This document shows, in pieces, positions 7,855 to 18,435 of a stretch of DNA of 64,000 nucleotides. The stretch comes from Symsagittifera roscoffensis (Eukaryota; Xenacoelomorpha; Acoela; Convolutidae). The DNA lies in NCBI RefSeq assembly GCF_963678635.1, contig NC_087068.1:55212467-55276466 (forward strand), read 5' to 3'. The stretch's first letter is position 1; each line of letters starts with the position of its first letter. The translations under genes were made by a program, and so were the position numbers. A model generated the notes under the pieces. It was not told the DNA's origin. It did no database searches and saw nothing but the letters and a program-made list of their open reading frames with translations.

Positions 7855-10398
7855 ATGTGTGATCAAGGTTTGAAATTGAACTTCATGTTCGTAATTGTTT
7901 TTTCGTTTCTTATGATTCCAATTACTGAATTGAAAACTTCTGACAAAAAAGTATACAGGCCTGGATCTCAAATAACAGGTTAAATTTTGTTGTTTTTCAA
8001 TAATTATAGAATTTATGGCAAAAATTCAACTGGAGATTTATCCTTAAAAAAGTTTAAAATTTTCAGGCGGAAAAGCGGTCAAAAATGCAACCGTATATCC
8101 ATTCTTTGTACAGTTTCTAGTGTAAGTTTTTAAATATCTGTTTGCAGTTCTGGTTTTAATATTTCTGACCCAAAATAGCATTTTTGAAATTTTAATTGGC
8201 AGTTTCAATGAAACTATCGAATCTGCAAGTCAATGTGGTGGCACTATTCTGAACAGCACCCACGTTTTATCAGCTGCTCATTGCTTTCTGCGTTTTGACT
8301 GGAAGCAGCAGAAACAAGGTTGCAAAATTGGATCAAATTAACATCCCCAAAACAAATTGGTTGCTTATACTTTGTATTTTTAGTATATGTCTACCCTGGG
8401 CTTATCCTGGTAATCTCAGGTAATTATCCTGGTAATCTCAGGTTCTAATATGTCAGTGTGTCTAATTTAAGTTCAGTTTTTTATTATCAATAATCAAAGT
8501 CTATAAGAAAGAAACAATAGGCCATCAATTTAAAATGAGTCGAATCCCACAAAAAAAATTGCTCTCGCAGCTATTTACCAAATTTGATGTCTTGTGCTGT
8601 TTTCCTGGTTCCAAATTTTTTGTCTTTTTTAGGAAGCTACACGGCGAGTTTTATGGACGAACAAGACACGCAGCAATTCCACTTACTGAGTCATTATTTC
8701 TACTTGAGCGGTTACCGAAAGTCAAATAACAGCCAAGGCTACGACATAGCAGGTGATATATTCTTAAAAATGTGAAATACAAGTACATTTTGATTACCAG
8801 TTGTTTTTGGGTAATCAATCTAGTTTTTGACTTACCTATTCTAAATTGGAGCTCTATCGCAATACAAAACTCAAAAAGTGTAGTAAAAGCATAATTCGAA
8901 GTCCGTGATTTGAGAAAAGACTTTGTAGGACGCAACGTTTTTAAGTTGAAATTTGTAGTCGCACCGCGGGTTAGAGTCGCGCTGTCAGTTTTTCTTAAGT
9001 CGCATCGCTTAAGAAGTTTTGTAAGTCGCGCCGTCGGTCTTTTCTTAATTCGCTCCGCTAACGTATTTTTTAAAGCCTCGCTATCAGTCTTTTTCTAAGT
9101 CGAAGAAATTGTGATGGAAGGAAAAGCTAAACATGATTCTAGCGAAGATCCGAAACGATATAAAGGGCAAATTTGTCTGACTGATGTATCACAAAAAAAA
9201 GAACAAGTTTTCTTGCGACAAAGAAAACTTTCGAAATGTCGCACTACATAGAAAAACTGAAAATAAAACGCTTACACATTGATACAACTGTTGTAAAGTA
9301 TTTAAAAGCTATAATCCGGCCTGTAAGTTTTCTTTGTCGCAAGATACAATTCGTGTAATCAGAATTCGAAATGTCGCACCACCGTATTTTCTTAAGACTT
9401 TTCATACGTCTTTTCGTGCAATTCTTTCCGGTACAAAAGACCAACGGCGCGACTTAAGAAAAAATTCTAGGAGCGCGACTTAATGCAAGACTGACGGTGC
9501 GTCTTAAGGAAAGTCAGAGGGCATAACTAATGAAAAGATTCAAACGGCGCGACCTATGAAAAAAAAACGCTAGCGGCCCGTTGTAAGAAACGACTGACTG
9601 CGAGACTTAGGAAAAGACTTTGGCGATGCAATTTACCAAAATACTGACCGCACGACTTAGAAAAAAAATAGATTTTAACAATGCGACTTAAGACAAAATT
9701 GATGGGGCGGTTTACAAAAAAAATCAATAGCACGACTTGCGAAAAGAGTGAGGGTGCGAATAAATGAAAAAATGATGCTGGGACTCAAACCAAAAAACTG
9801 TTGGTCTTTAGTTCGATCGAGCAGGTCGTGGCGGCTTGACCGAGTCGCGCCAGTCCCGATGATTTTTGAAGTCGCACCGGTCTGGAGTTCCCAATATGAA
9901 GTCACGCTTCTCTGAAATTGCCACATTTTGGCCACGCCGGTAGTTTCTTAAGTCGTGAACCTCGATTCGGGTGGCGTACTACAAATAGTTGCAATAGACA
10001 GAGATAATTTTTTAACAAGTCTGCCGTTTTTGAAAGCTGTTTGCAAGCAAACTTTGTTTTTACGTGACCTTGACGAGTACTTTATGACTGAAAATTAGCT
10101 TTCGCACGCAAAAATTCAATCTTTTTTAAAAAAATTTGTCTGTTCTAGATATTTTTTTTCTTTACTAGACGTAAAGGTTATGACAAGTTTACATAGTACC
10201 TAAGTCATTGACATTTCAGTTCTCGTCCTAAAGGATCCCTTGGTGTTCGATTTGCAGCGACAGCCGCTGCATCCTTGTAAGGGTTCAACTGGAATGTCCA
10301 ATGAGGATAACTTGGACATGTGGGCTATCGGAATGGGTTGGACCCAATCTGCAGACGAAGAAAAAAGAATACCATATACGAAGGCTCATTCATTAATG
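7855..10398 (+). CDS. S1 family serine protease, exons 1-5 (N-terminal half)
   Basis: Five exons with canonical GT/AG borders and consistent phases: 7,855-7,978, 8,067-8,121, 8,203-8,318, 8,633-8,752, and 10,220 to about 10,398 (end uncertain; GT also at 10,406; in-frame stop at 10,414). Exon 1 gives MCDQGLKLNF plus a hydrophobic signal sequence (FMFVIVFSFLMIP). The mature N-terminus is ITGGKAVKNATVYPFFVQFL across exons 1-2, the position of IVGG in trypsins, but preceded by Gln rather than Arg/Lys. Exon 3 has QCGGTIL and LSAAHC with catalytic His57 (codon 8,279-8,281). Exon 4 ends in GYDIA with catalytic Asp102 (8,743-8,745). Exon 5 carries LVLKDPLVFDLQ and the WAIGMGW strand. It is a secreted endopeptidase of unknown substrate; nothing is broken in these exons. 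The remaining catalytic exon is at 50.5 kb. Confidence 0.9.
8935..9130 (-). repeat. Degenerate GCGCGACTTAAGAAAAGAC array, reverse-oriented arm
   Basis: Imperfect units of roughly 30 bases read GTCGCxCxG…TCAGTTTTTCTTAA on the plus strand, for example at 8,958, 8,978, 9,000 and 9,025. They are the reverse complement of the unit in the 9,445-9,960 array, so the two blocks form a large, very imperfect inverted structure. Confidence 0.6.
9211..9345. repeat. 19-bp perfect inverted repeat between the two arrays
   Basis: CTTGCGACAAAGAAAACTT at 9,211 is exactly complementary to AAGTTTTCTTTGTCGCAAG near 9,327. The flanking motif CGAAATGTCGCAC recurs in direct orientation at about 9,233 and 9,367. This may be the terminal repeat of a small insertion inside the array. 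Confidence 0.7.
9445..9960 (+). repeat. Degenerate GCGCGACTTAAGAAAAGAC array, forward arm
   Basis: About fifteen imperfect units, each a GC-rich core such as GGCGCGACTTAAGAAAA or CACGACTTAG plus an A-rich spacer, spaced roughly 30 bases apart (9,447, 9,473, 9,498, 9,552, 9,640, 9,681, 9,731 and others). A related but differently ordered array lies at 51,876-52,150, just past the last exon of the same gene. Confidence 0.65.
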
Positions 10399-10399
10399 G

Positions 10400-10685
10400 T
10401 TATTTGTACATTCTAGTTGATCATTTTTAAATCGCAGTCGCATTCGCATTCAGGTTTTTGGATTTTCGCAAAGTCGCGACTTGAGTCGTGACGGTCAGGC
10501 CAAGCCCCGAAAAAAATGCGTCTCGAGTGAATTGTGCTGACTTGTTACCGATTGATAAGAAATTGTAATTTTTACTCAAAAAATATTAAGGTAAAGTTAC
10601 CCTAAATTTACCTTAACAGTACCTTAACTTTACCTTAAAAAATTATTAAGGTAAATTTTATCCATTGTAGAGTTCACTATAATGC
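10400..10685. other. Start of the giant intron, with a small hairpin
   Basis: No gene is seen. TTAAGGTAAAGTTA (10,589-10,602) and its exact complement TAACTTTACCTTAA (10,625-10,638) form a short hairpin, with two more AAGGTAAA/TTTACCTT copies in the same 90 bases. Confidence 0.5.
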
Positions 10686-11062
10686 TGGAACCAGACTCAA
10701 ATTAGAATTTATTAATGGTTATCATTTATATATTTTATCCATATAAAATATTGAATACTAACCAATCATGCTCCATCAAACTAACAACCCACATATTTGT
10801 AAGTGCTGAAATTACTTGTAATTTCAGCACCAGAGAGATTTGAATTTAACTTAGAACTTAGTTGCTTTCTCCAAGAGACCGACTCGTAACAAACCAGTAT
10901 ACTCTAGATCTATTGAGACTAGGAGATATAAAAGTAAGATTAAGATCGGTACTAGACTAAGAACTTGCACGAATCTATCGGGCCGAAAAAAAGACAGCGT
11001 GACGAGCAGACGGTGTAGCCTATCTGAAATTAGTCTATGAGTTAACAACAGACCTTAACTCA
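10686..11062 (+). mobile_element. LTR of a third retrotransposon family (copy 1)
   Basis: It starts TGGAACC and ends AACTCA, and aligns along its length with the reverse complement of 62,802-63,211, which has the same two ends. It contains a near-perfect internal hairpin, AGTGCTGAAATTACTTGTAATTTCAGCAC (about 10,802-10,831). A primer-site-like sequence follows two bases after the CA end. No partner LTR or coding region was found downstream, so it is an orphan LTR or a gutted element. Confidence 0.65.
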
Positions 11063-11064
11063 TC

Positions 11065-11087
11065 TGGTGCGACCAAAAGTCTCGAAC
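11065..11087 (+). other. Candidate primer-binding site next to the third-family LTR
   Basis: TGGTGCGACCAAAAGTCTCG, followed by AAC, starts two bases after the LTR end. The layout TGG, eight bases, five bases, then CTCGAAC fits the complement of a tRNA 3' end including its T-loop. The tRNA species cannot be named by eye. Confidence 0.5.
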
Positions 11088-13461
11088 TAGAACTTAAACA
11101 ACTTAGCTTAGAACTAACCAAAACATTAGATTAGAATTAGACAAAAACATTTCAAAAAAGTTACATGAAAACAATTTAACTGAAATGTCTCTACGACTCA
11201 ATATATCAGAGCCAATATTCTGAACAAAACGAGAACTACCCGGTATTGGAAGAAAAGCTCGGACAAGAGGCGACATACGACTAGAACGAAATTTACCAAT
11301 AGGTTTCGTGGTCGTACGGCAAAAGCCAACTCAAATTTTTTTCATTTAGTGTTTTATCAGCAGTAAATATAGATTTTCTTTTACTGACATAAAATCTTTA
11401 AAGAAAAACCTTCAACGATCATTAAATGTACAATAACAACTGATAAAAACATCTCTAGCCGTTCTATTCAAAAATCTGCAGTAAATTTAAAAATATCTTG
11501 GAAAAGATATTTGTTGAATAAAAAAATACAAAAATTAGTTTGTAGAAAATACAAATTATTAGTAAATATAAATCAATTCTTCGTCACCTGAAACATAACA
11601 GCAAATCATCAAGCTACTAATATCACCAAAATTTGAAACTAAATCTTTTCAATTAAGTTTGTAATTAAATTATCAAAGCTTATCCTTGTTTTGACCTAAA
11701 TTAATCTTATTTAAAGCAACAGATCATCAATGCTTCCCTTGGATCTTCAATTAAAATTCACTTGAATTAAATTTTAATCAAAAAAACAAATCAATTTTAT
11801 ACCCTGATCATCAAAGCTTATCCATGGATCAAATACAACAAATTTGTTCTCCCCTTCACAAATAACAAAAAGTCTAACAACCACAAACGTCGATTCACTA
11901 TCTAACCCTTATTCAAGACCCAGGACTAACAGAAATTTTTCAAAAACAATTAACCATTCTAATTAAGATAAACAGTGAAAAACTTTGGTTATTCATCCTT
12001 TACTTGATTCCCCCTTCTTACTTGACCTAGGATAATACTTAAACTTGGTAAGTTTAAAATAGTACCTAACGAACTATTTGCGTTCTAATTATACCTGAAC
12101 CTTGTGAATCGATTTACTAGTCTCCAACTCTTGATCACAAATCACCACTTCTAGGTATGAATAAGTAAGTTAACACTTCAACTTAGACTAGCCACGAGAA
12201 AGTAAAGATCATTCTCACGAATCGATATATACTTTTCTCTCCAACCCTACAATAAATGACCCAAGTTAAACTAACCAAAAAATTGTAAGAACTAACAGTT
12301 TAAGACATTAGAAATCACTAATCCCAAACTTGCATCCGTTATCCTAAACCTTCTTTCAAGAGACAATTTAGGAAATAAACAAACAATTATACTAAACAAT
12401 TGTATAATTAACGGGGAAAAATACGACCTTTTAGTCACACCACATAGACAAACAATAGGATACATAAGAACAAAACGACAAACACTTAGAAAAAACATTT
12501 GTAAGCAAACAAAAACAAATCATTCGAAAACGATTTTCAAAGCGAAGAAACGCAGTCTCCGAATCAGAAACCAGTGAAACACAAAAATTTTACAAGCTAC
12601 AGGTTTCGATAAATAAAAATCACCGATCAATTATATTTAGAAAAAATTCTTTGAAAACTTGATTGCGGCGAAGAAAATTTAGTCAATATAGGGTCTTTAT
12701 AATGATTTGTGAGAGCTCAGAAAATCAACTTGGTCGGCCTAAAAAAGGGTAGAAAAAACTTCCAAATTTTTTTGAAAATCCGTCCCCCGTCTCAAGAACG
12801 AGAAATTCCTACATCCGCGCATGGTAACATTTCAACCTTCTGATCAGTCAAATCAAAAAATCTTTCGATCTTTTTGATAGAATTTTTTCCATGCTCAATC
12901 ACTAAAAACTGGTTCATCTTTTTAATTTAGGATGACTGCATTGTAAAACTTGACTGAAATTTTGCATAGTCGAGTCAGAATGGTCCGAAAATTCTTGCGT
13001 TATGGAATGTGCTCTACTAGCAAATGAAATTTTTTACCGCTAAAATTCACCTCCATAGCAAAAAGAAACGTCAAAAACGTGTTTTAAAACTTAAATAAAT
13101 TTTGAGTACCTTTTCTGAAGTCTTCGAAAAAAAGTAATATCAAGTCAAATAGATGCACCGCTTCAAAGTTTCAAAATATTGGATCAACCGTTGATGAAGT
13201 TTTCATCTACTGATTCATGGTTTGAGTGAAATTGTAACAAAAAGGTGACTGAAAAGATTCAATCGGCGCATCAACGGTTTCGGATAAAGATCAATAAATA
13301 TATAGGTATGGTCAATACATCCGAAACCTAGGTGGAACCATAAGATTTTAAGGGTCTCTGAATTTGTCTCCCTTTGTTCCAAGCGGAGAAGGCAAACCGG
13401 AGAATTCGTCACTAGGTACAAAATTCACATATGGTTAACCGCTAAATTATTTCAATATAGG
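11088..13461. other. AT-rich non-coding stretch, nothing recognised
   Basis: Both strands show only short open frames with low-complexity composition and no domain motif. If the LTR at 10,686 is a 5' LTR, this would be the remains of its interior, but no Pol motif was found. Confidence 0.4.
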
Positions 13462-13717
13462 TGTCTTGCCGGTATATATGAGTAAATATAGAATTCGTAC
13501 GGATTGTTAGACTAACTCAATAACTTAGAGGAGAAGAATGAAGACGTAACTGAACGACAATCGGTTGTTCTTTTTTCTGAGCGTGTATGCTCTACGATTA
13601 TGGTCTGACCTTGTTGTTTAAGGTCAGTAGACCTGCAAAACAAAAACATAGACATGTAATTATATAAAATATATAAATATATACATCGAAGGATTATGTC
13701 TTTCCGGCCGGATGACA
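13462..13717 (-). mobile_element. 3' LTR of element D
   Basis: It matches 38,056-38,282 in the same orientation, including AGGTCAGTAGACCTGC, the AT-rich ATAT block, CATCGAAGGATTATG and the TGTCA terminus (minus strand). On the minus strand it is preceded by GCGAGGGGTGAA (13,718-13,729), a good polypurine-tract candidate. The two LTRs are clearly diverged, so the insertion is old. Confidence 0.75.
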
Positions 13718-13859
13718 TTCACCCCTCGCGATAAATTTAGTTTTGAGTGCCATTGGGATAATAAGGAGTTCATTGTGTCTCTGGAGGACATAACTCTGAG
13801 TGTTCAGTCACTGTGTGAAACTGTCTATTGTTGTTTCTTTCTGCTCCCGAGTCGAGATT

Positions 13860-14572
13860 TTTCACCTAATTTGAAGCAAGATTTGAGCGGTTTGAGCGTT
13901 TTTTTTGGACAATTACGCTCAAAATCTTGCTTCAAAATGGGGGGTTTGAGCGGTTTTTGAACGGTTTATCTTAAAAAACCGCTCAAAAACAGCGCAAAAG
14001 GTTTGAACAGTTTTGAGCGGTTTATCTAAAAAAACCGCTCAAAACCGCTCAAATCTTGCGCGGTTTTTGAGCGGTTTTTTTAGATAAACCACTCAAAACC
14101 GTTCAAATCTTGCGCGGTTTTTGAGCGGTTTTTTTAGATAAACCATTCAAAAACCGCTCAAACCGCTCATTTTGAAGCAAGATTTTGAGCGTAATTGTGT
14201 AAAAAAAAAACGCTCAAGCCGCTCAAATCTTGTGCAGTTTTTGAGCGGTTTTTTTAGATAAACCGCTGAAAACCGTTCAAATCTTGCGCTGTTATTGAGC
14301 GGTTTTTTTTAGAGCAACCATTCAAAAACCGCTCAAACCGCTCATTTTGAAGCAAGATTTTGAGCGTAATTGTCTAAAAAAAAACGCTCAAGCCGCTCAA
14401 ATCTTGTGCGGTTTTTGAGCGGTTTTTTTAGATAAACCGCTGAAAACCGTTCAAATCTTGCGCTGTTATTGAGCGGTTTTTTTAGATATACCGTTCAAAA
14501 ACCGCTCAAACCGCTCATTTTGAAGCAAAATTTTGAGCGTAATTGTCTAAAAAAACCGCTCAAACCGCTTAA
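13860..14572. repeat. Hairpin-rich satellite with 174-bp higher-order period
   Basis: Built from TTTGAGCGGTTTTT and its complement separated by TTTAGATAAACCGCTCAAA, so each subunit folds on itself. The start CCGCTCAAATCTTG recurs at 14,045, 14,219 and 14,393, exactly 174 bases apart, each time followed by the same order of subunits ending in TTTTGAAGCAAGATTTTGAGCG. A more irregular inverted version precedes it at 13,875-14,040. It lies inside element D between integrase and 3' LTR. Confidence 0.9.
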
Positions 14573-15087
14573 ATTTTACATATTTTCCAGTAGTTATTTT
14601 GCTCGAGCATTTGAAAAAAGTCGCCCACATTGTTTTTGGTCAAGACATCGAAAAAAATATTGCTTGATTTGAGAACGGTTAGGAACTTTTTTTCAATTGT
14701 AGATAGTATTTCAACTGCATGTTAGCGTGGGTTGACCAAAAATGCTTATTGTACAATTTCCATATATGAAAAAATCCTTGTCCTACAATTTTCTACAGTT
14801 TCATAGACTGAGAAAATTGTAAAAAAAACTCTAGGATAAGCGTTTTTTCTCCTATAGAAATTGTAGAATAAAAATTTTTTCTTTTATCAAAATTGTAGGA
14901 TAAGCAATTTTTTATATATGGAATTTGTAGGATAAACGTTTTTTCATAAATGGAAATTGTAAGATAAGCATTCTATCATAAATGGAAATTGTACGATAAG
15001 CATTTATTTTAATATGGAAACTTTAAGATAAGCATTTTTTGGAAACTCAAATGAGGCCCAATTAGCGCTTAAACTTACCCATAAGAC
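14573..15087. repeat. 32-bp tandem repeats with inverted outliers
   Basis: AAATTGTAGGATAAGCATTTTTTCATAAATGG-like units repeat every 32 bases from 14,890, 14,922, 14,954 and 14,986, with a partial fifth at 15,018. Inverted versions occur at 14,748-14,800 (GCTTATTGTACAATTTCCATA). Related single units recur at 15,770-15,830 as a hairpin and near 15,940-16,030. Confidence 0.85.
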
Positions 15088-15270
15088 GTGCAATCTCTGA
15101 ACAGAAAAGAGAACCAACAGAAAAATCTGAGGGTTTCAGAGGTTGGAACCTCAAATTCTTCATTATCTGTAGGCAAATCTCCTCAACTCTTGAGAGAGCA
15201 AAAAATTCCTCAGCCTACTCCTACTTTTGTTTTCCCAAAGACGAATATTGCGTCAGTTATTCAGAGCTGA
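15088..15270 (+). other. Short Ser-rich open frame, unrecognised
   Basis: Sixty codons with non-repetitive, coding-like composition (VSEVGTSNSSLSVGKSPQLL) sit between satellites. No domain, no good splice signals and no partner exon were found. It could be an exon fragment, part of an unknown element, or chance. Confidence 0.2.
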
Positions 15271-16084
15271 TCCAAAGAGAATTGTTGTGACTAGAAATTT
15301 TTTTTTTTTTTAAATTTTTTTTTCAAATTCTGTTTTCCAAAAATTGTGAAATTATTCTTAAGAAACCCTAACCCTAACCCCAACCCTACCCCGAGTCATT
15401 TTTGGAGAAGAAAAACTGTGTGGCTCCGACCTTCGAGATCTCAGTTTTACTCGTCGTAAGCTAACAATTTGTGACGATTAAAACTGAGCAAAAAACCTGG
15501 TTTTAAACTCTTTTTTTTCGAAGAGCAAGGTGTTTTAAATTGAGCAAAACACTCTTAATTACTTTAAATTCGATTGAAAACAAGTTTAAATATGTTTCTG
15601 AACATCTTGCCTGAACATCTATGCAAATTGTATAATAACTATTTTTTTAGCTTCCATTTCAGTTTTCGTTTTTGATGAGCAATGTCCTTTACATTGAGCA
15701 AAAGCACTCTTAAATAATTTAAATTTTTTTATAAACAGGTTTGAACAATTTCTGAAAATCTTGCCTTTCATTAAAAAATGGTTATCATACAATTTTCATA
15801 TTTGGAAATTGTATGGTAACCATTTTTTTTTTCAAAAAAAAATAAACGTAGTTATTTTTCATCACCAGTCTGTTGTATTTGGTTCAAAAAGCCGGAGAAA
15901 CTAGATTGAATCTTTTTTCAATGGTTTTTTGAAATTGTATGAAAATTGTATGAGTAGCATTTTTCCATACATTTGATGCAGGCAATTGTGTGATAAGTTT
16001 TTTCGGTGTGGGGAAATTTAAGATAAGCATTTTCGGTTTATGGAGGTCAACCCGGGGTCACATTACCCTTCCAGGCCTTTTTGT
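15271..16084. other. Low-complexity region with a telomere-like block
   Basis: AAACCCTAACCCTAACCCC plus AACCCTACCCC at 15,363-15,394 resembles interstitial CCCTAA telomeric repeat. TTGAGCAAAACACTCTTAA recurs near 15,540 and 15,695. A hairpin GGTTATCATACAATTTTCATA / TGGAAATTGTATGGTAACC lies at about 15,780-15,823. No gene is seen. Confidence 0.55.
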
Positions 16085-16345
16085 TGGTTTTAATCGGTTT
16101 TCTTTATAAGACCGCTCAAAAACTGCTTAAAAACCCGCTAACTTCTTGCTTGAGAAACCGTTAAAGGATCACCGCAAGAAATTAGCGGTTTTTGAGTGGT
16201 TTTTTAAGCAAGATTTGAGCGGCTTAAGCGGTTTTTCCAAAAAAAAAACCGCCCAAACCGCCCATAACTGCTCAAACCGCTCAAATCTTGCTGAAAAACG
16301 GCTCAAACCGCTCATATCTTGAGCGGTTTTTGAACGGGATCTCGA
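16085..16345. repeat. Second block of the GAGCGGTTTT hairpin satellite
   Basis: GAGCGGTTTTTGA and its complement recur in both orientations (for example 16,190, 16,215, 16,255, 16,285, 16,320), without the clean 174-bp period seen at 14.0-14.6 kb. The 145-codon minus-strand tail frame of element D runs into it, so the satellite has captured the end of that reading frame. Confidence 0.8.
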
Positions 16346-16718
16346 CACAGGTTTTCTCCGTTTCTCTGATTATCTGTTTCGCTTGACTTGAATCGTTCTC
16401 TTCTTCTTGGTGTTTCTCGTACTCCTCTATTGTGTTAATGTGGTCTTGGATCTTTGTCTCCTGGCTTTTTATTTGTGTTTCGCTTTTGTCGGTGATGTAC
16501 TGTGCCTGTTCCTTTTCTGGTTTCAACCGACTTTCTCTTGGTGATACGAGGTCGACTTTGTTAAGGTTCTGGCATTGATTGGTTCGTTTGATAGCTACAA
16601 GAAACTTATTGCAAGCTATGAAATCAGATGAATTCTCTTTGAATCCCATCTCATGGATGAAACTCTTTATGCTGGGCTGGCTATCTCCATGCTGACATTG
16701 TTGGCTAGAGGCAAACAT
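16281..16718 (-). pseudogene. 3' tail ORF of element D, charged coiled-coil-like
   Basis: A 145-codon open frame lies downstream of integrase on the minus strand. The central part is Glu/Lys/Gln-rich (KPEKEQAQYITDKSETQIKS, EEYEKHQEEEND) and likely helical or coiled-coil. No known domain was recognised. The last 30 or so codons overlap the hairpin satellite. By position it is the C-terminal extension of Pol or an extra 3' ORF. It is not an envelope: no signal peptide or membrane segment is seen. Confidence 0.4.
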
Positions 16719-16949
16719 TCTAGACCCGGTGGATTCGCTTTTGTCCCAAATCCAAAAATCTACGCATCATGTAGACCTTCACAATTAAGTGACTATGTTG
16801 CGTACAAATCTGCAAGACGAATGGGTCCTTTCTTACCGTTTTTAGACATTCACAACCAAACAAGCCCAATATCCATCTTTCCCCGAAATGACGGGGCTAC
16901 CAAGAAAGCTGACCCGAAAGGAGCAAGGGACCGCAGGCACAAAGAAGGC

Positions 16950-17560
16950 ACAAGGTAGAAAAGTTTTCGTGACTCTCAGTGTTTTTATGATTTCAGCGAC
17001 ATCGGACGCCAGTTTAAGCGGGGTGATGTTATTAACTATTTGCACCACTCGTAACCTACGTTTCAGTGTTTGCATCATCCATTCAACTACCCCTATGGAT
17101 CTATGATTACTGACCGGAGCTAATAGGAGTTTTATGTTGGTCGATTTGCAAAAGATTCGAAACTTTTTGGTTCTAATTGATTGGGCCTGGTCCCACTTTA
17201 ATTTTCTTGGGACCTCGTTATCGATTATTTGATATATATCTTTGCAAGAAGTTTCTGACTATATCTGCGGTGGTGTTTGTGATGACTTCGCTTGTTGGGA
17301 ATTTTGACAATTTGTCCACAATAACTAAAATGTAGGCGTCCTGATTTGACTCATCTGGTAGGGGCCCCATAACTTTTCTTTCCATTATAATGATTTTGAT
17401 GGTACCTAGTGCTGGTTTTAAATGTTCAGCTTGTTCGATGTAATGACGGCAGTTCTGCGCTATTTGGACTATGGTTAGGTGTTTGTAAGGAAACCAAAGG
17501 TTTTCTCACAGGTCGAGCATTATGACCACTCCAGGCTGCGTTTTGTGAAGGCTGCCCAGA
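16950..17560 (-). pseudogene. Integrase of element D, degenerate
   Basis: Minus-strand motifs in order: VQIAQNCRHYIEQAEHLKPA (end of the zinc module, 17,400-17,470), VMGPLPDESNQDAYILVIVD with the first catalytic Asp and KLSKFPTSE (17,290-17,375), IIDNEV with the second Asp (about 17,215), and NHRSIGVVEWMMQTLKRRL with the catalytic Glu (about 17,040-17,110). All three acidic residues survive, but stops and frame changes separate them. This is the GPY-less Ty3/gypsy D,D35E type. Confidence 0.75.
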
Positions 17561-18435
17561 ATTTTTTATTTTCTCATCATTTAGTCGTCTTTGACGTGAA
17601 GGTGATTATTTATATTGTACCAGTATTCCCTGTAGGCTCATTTCAGAGCTGTGGCTATGAAACTGATTACCGTCATTTTCTGCAAACTTTTTCTGTACAA
17701 GGGCGTGTCTCTGATCCACTGTAGCCACTACACTTGCTATGGTAATTTCGTGGCTGGGTTCGAGTTGTTGACGGCGTTTCATGTGTGGTCGCCTCTTCCC
17801 TGAGTTGCTGGGTCGGGTCGACTCGGCTCACACTGTTTCATATTGCTTGTTGACCTCGATCGTCAATTCTTTTTGCGAGTCTTTGTATTTTTGTTGTGTC
17901 TTGTATTCAGCTGCTTGTGTCTGTGACTCCATTTGTTTTTTTTTATTGTTTGTGTTGTTGTTCAATTTTTCCCTTCGGGTATTTGTTCTTTTCAAATCTT
18001 GTCCTGATTAGCAGCGCTTATTTGTTGTGGTTTCTCGACATCCATATCGTCAGGTAGGATGATGGGAATTTCAAAAAAAAAGTTCGAGAAATTTCCTGTT
18101 TTTTGGTTTCTCTTGATTGCATCTGGTACATCTTTTATTTTCTAAACAGGCTTTGTCAAAATTGGTTGTGATTACGACATCCAGCCTTTGTGTGCTGTTG
18201 TTTTTCTTCGGTTTTGCCATCTGGGGTCGAAAAGACTTCCATGTCTGATTTGTTTTTTCCAAACTAGTTCTGGTTGTCTTCTGCATGGTGTCTGTGGTTG
18301 TGCTTGTTATCCTCCGCCTCTTGTTCGTGCCGTATCTGAATCAATCCTACCTTGATTCCTTTGATTTTGATTTGCCGACTTCTTGGTTTCTTTTCTGAGT
18401 TTTTTTGATTCTGCGTTTATTTTTTGGACAGCTGC
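17561..18435 (-). pseudogene. RNase H to integrase linker of element D
   Basis: This long, Lys/Gln/Asn-rich stretch has many stops on the minus strand and no domain. It corresponds in place to the 195-codon linker of element A and to the coiled-coil-like stretch of element E. Confidence 0.35.

Larger units (their letters stand above)
8753..10219. other. Protease intron 4, filled with repeat arrays
   Basis: This 1.47-kb intron has GT at 8,753 and an ACATTTCAG acceptor ending at 10,219. The other short introns are about 80-315 bases. Nearly all the excess length is the degenerate GTCGCGC/CTTAAG arrays and an inverted repeat described separately. Confidence 0.8.

Noticed and set aside
13860-14572. 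CRISPR-like array
   Set aside because: Units are self-complementary and contiguous, with no unique spacers, in a eukaryotic retroelement.
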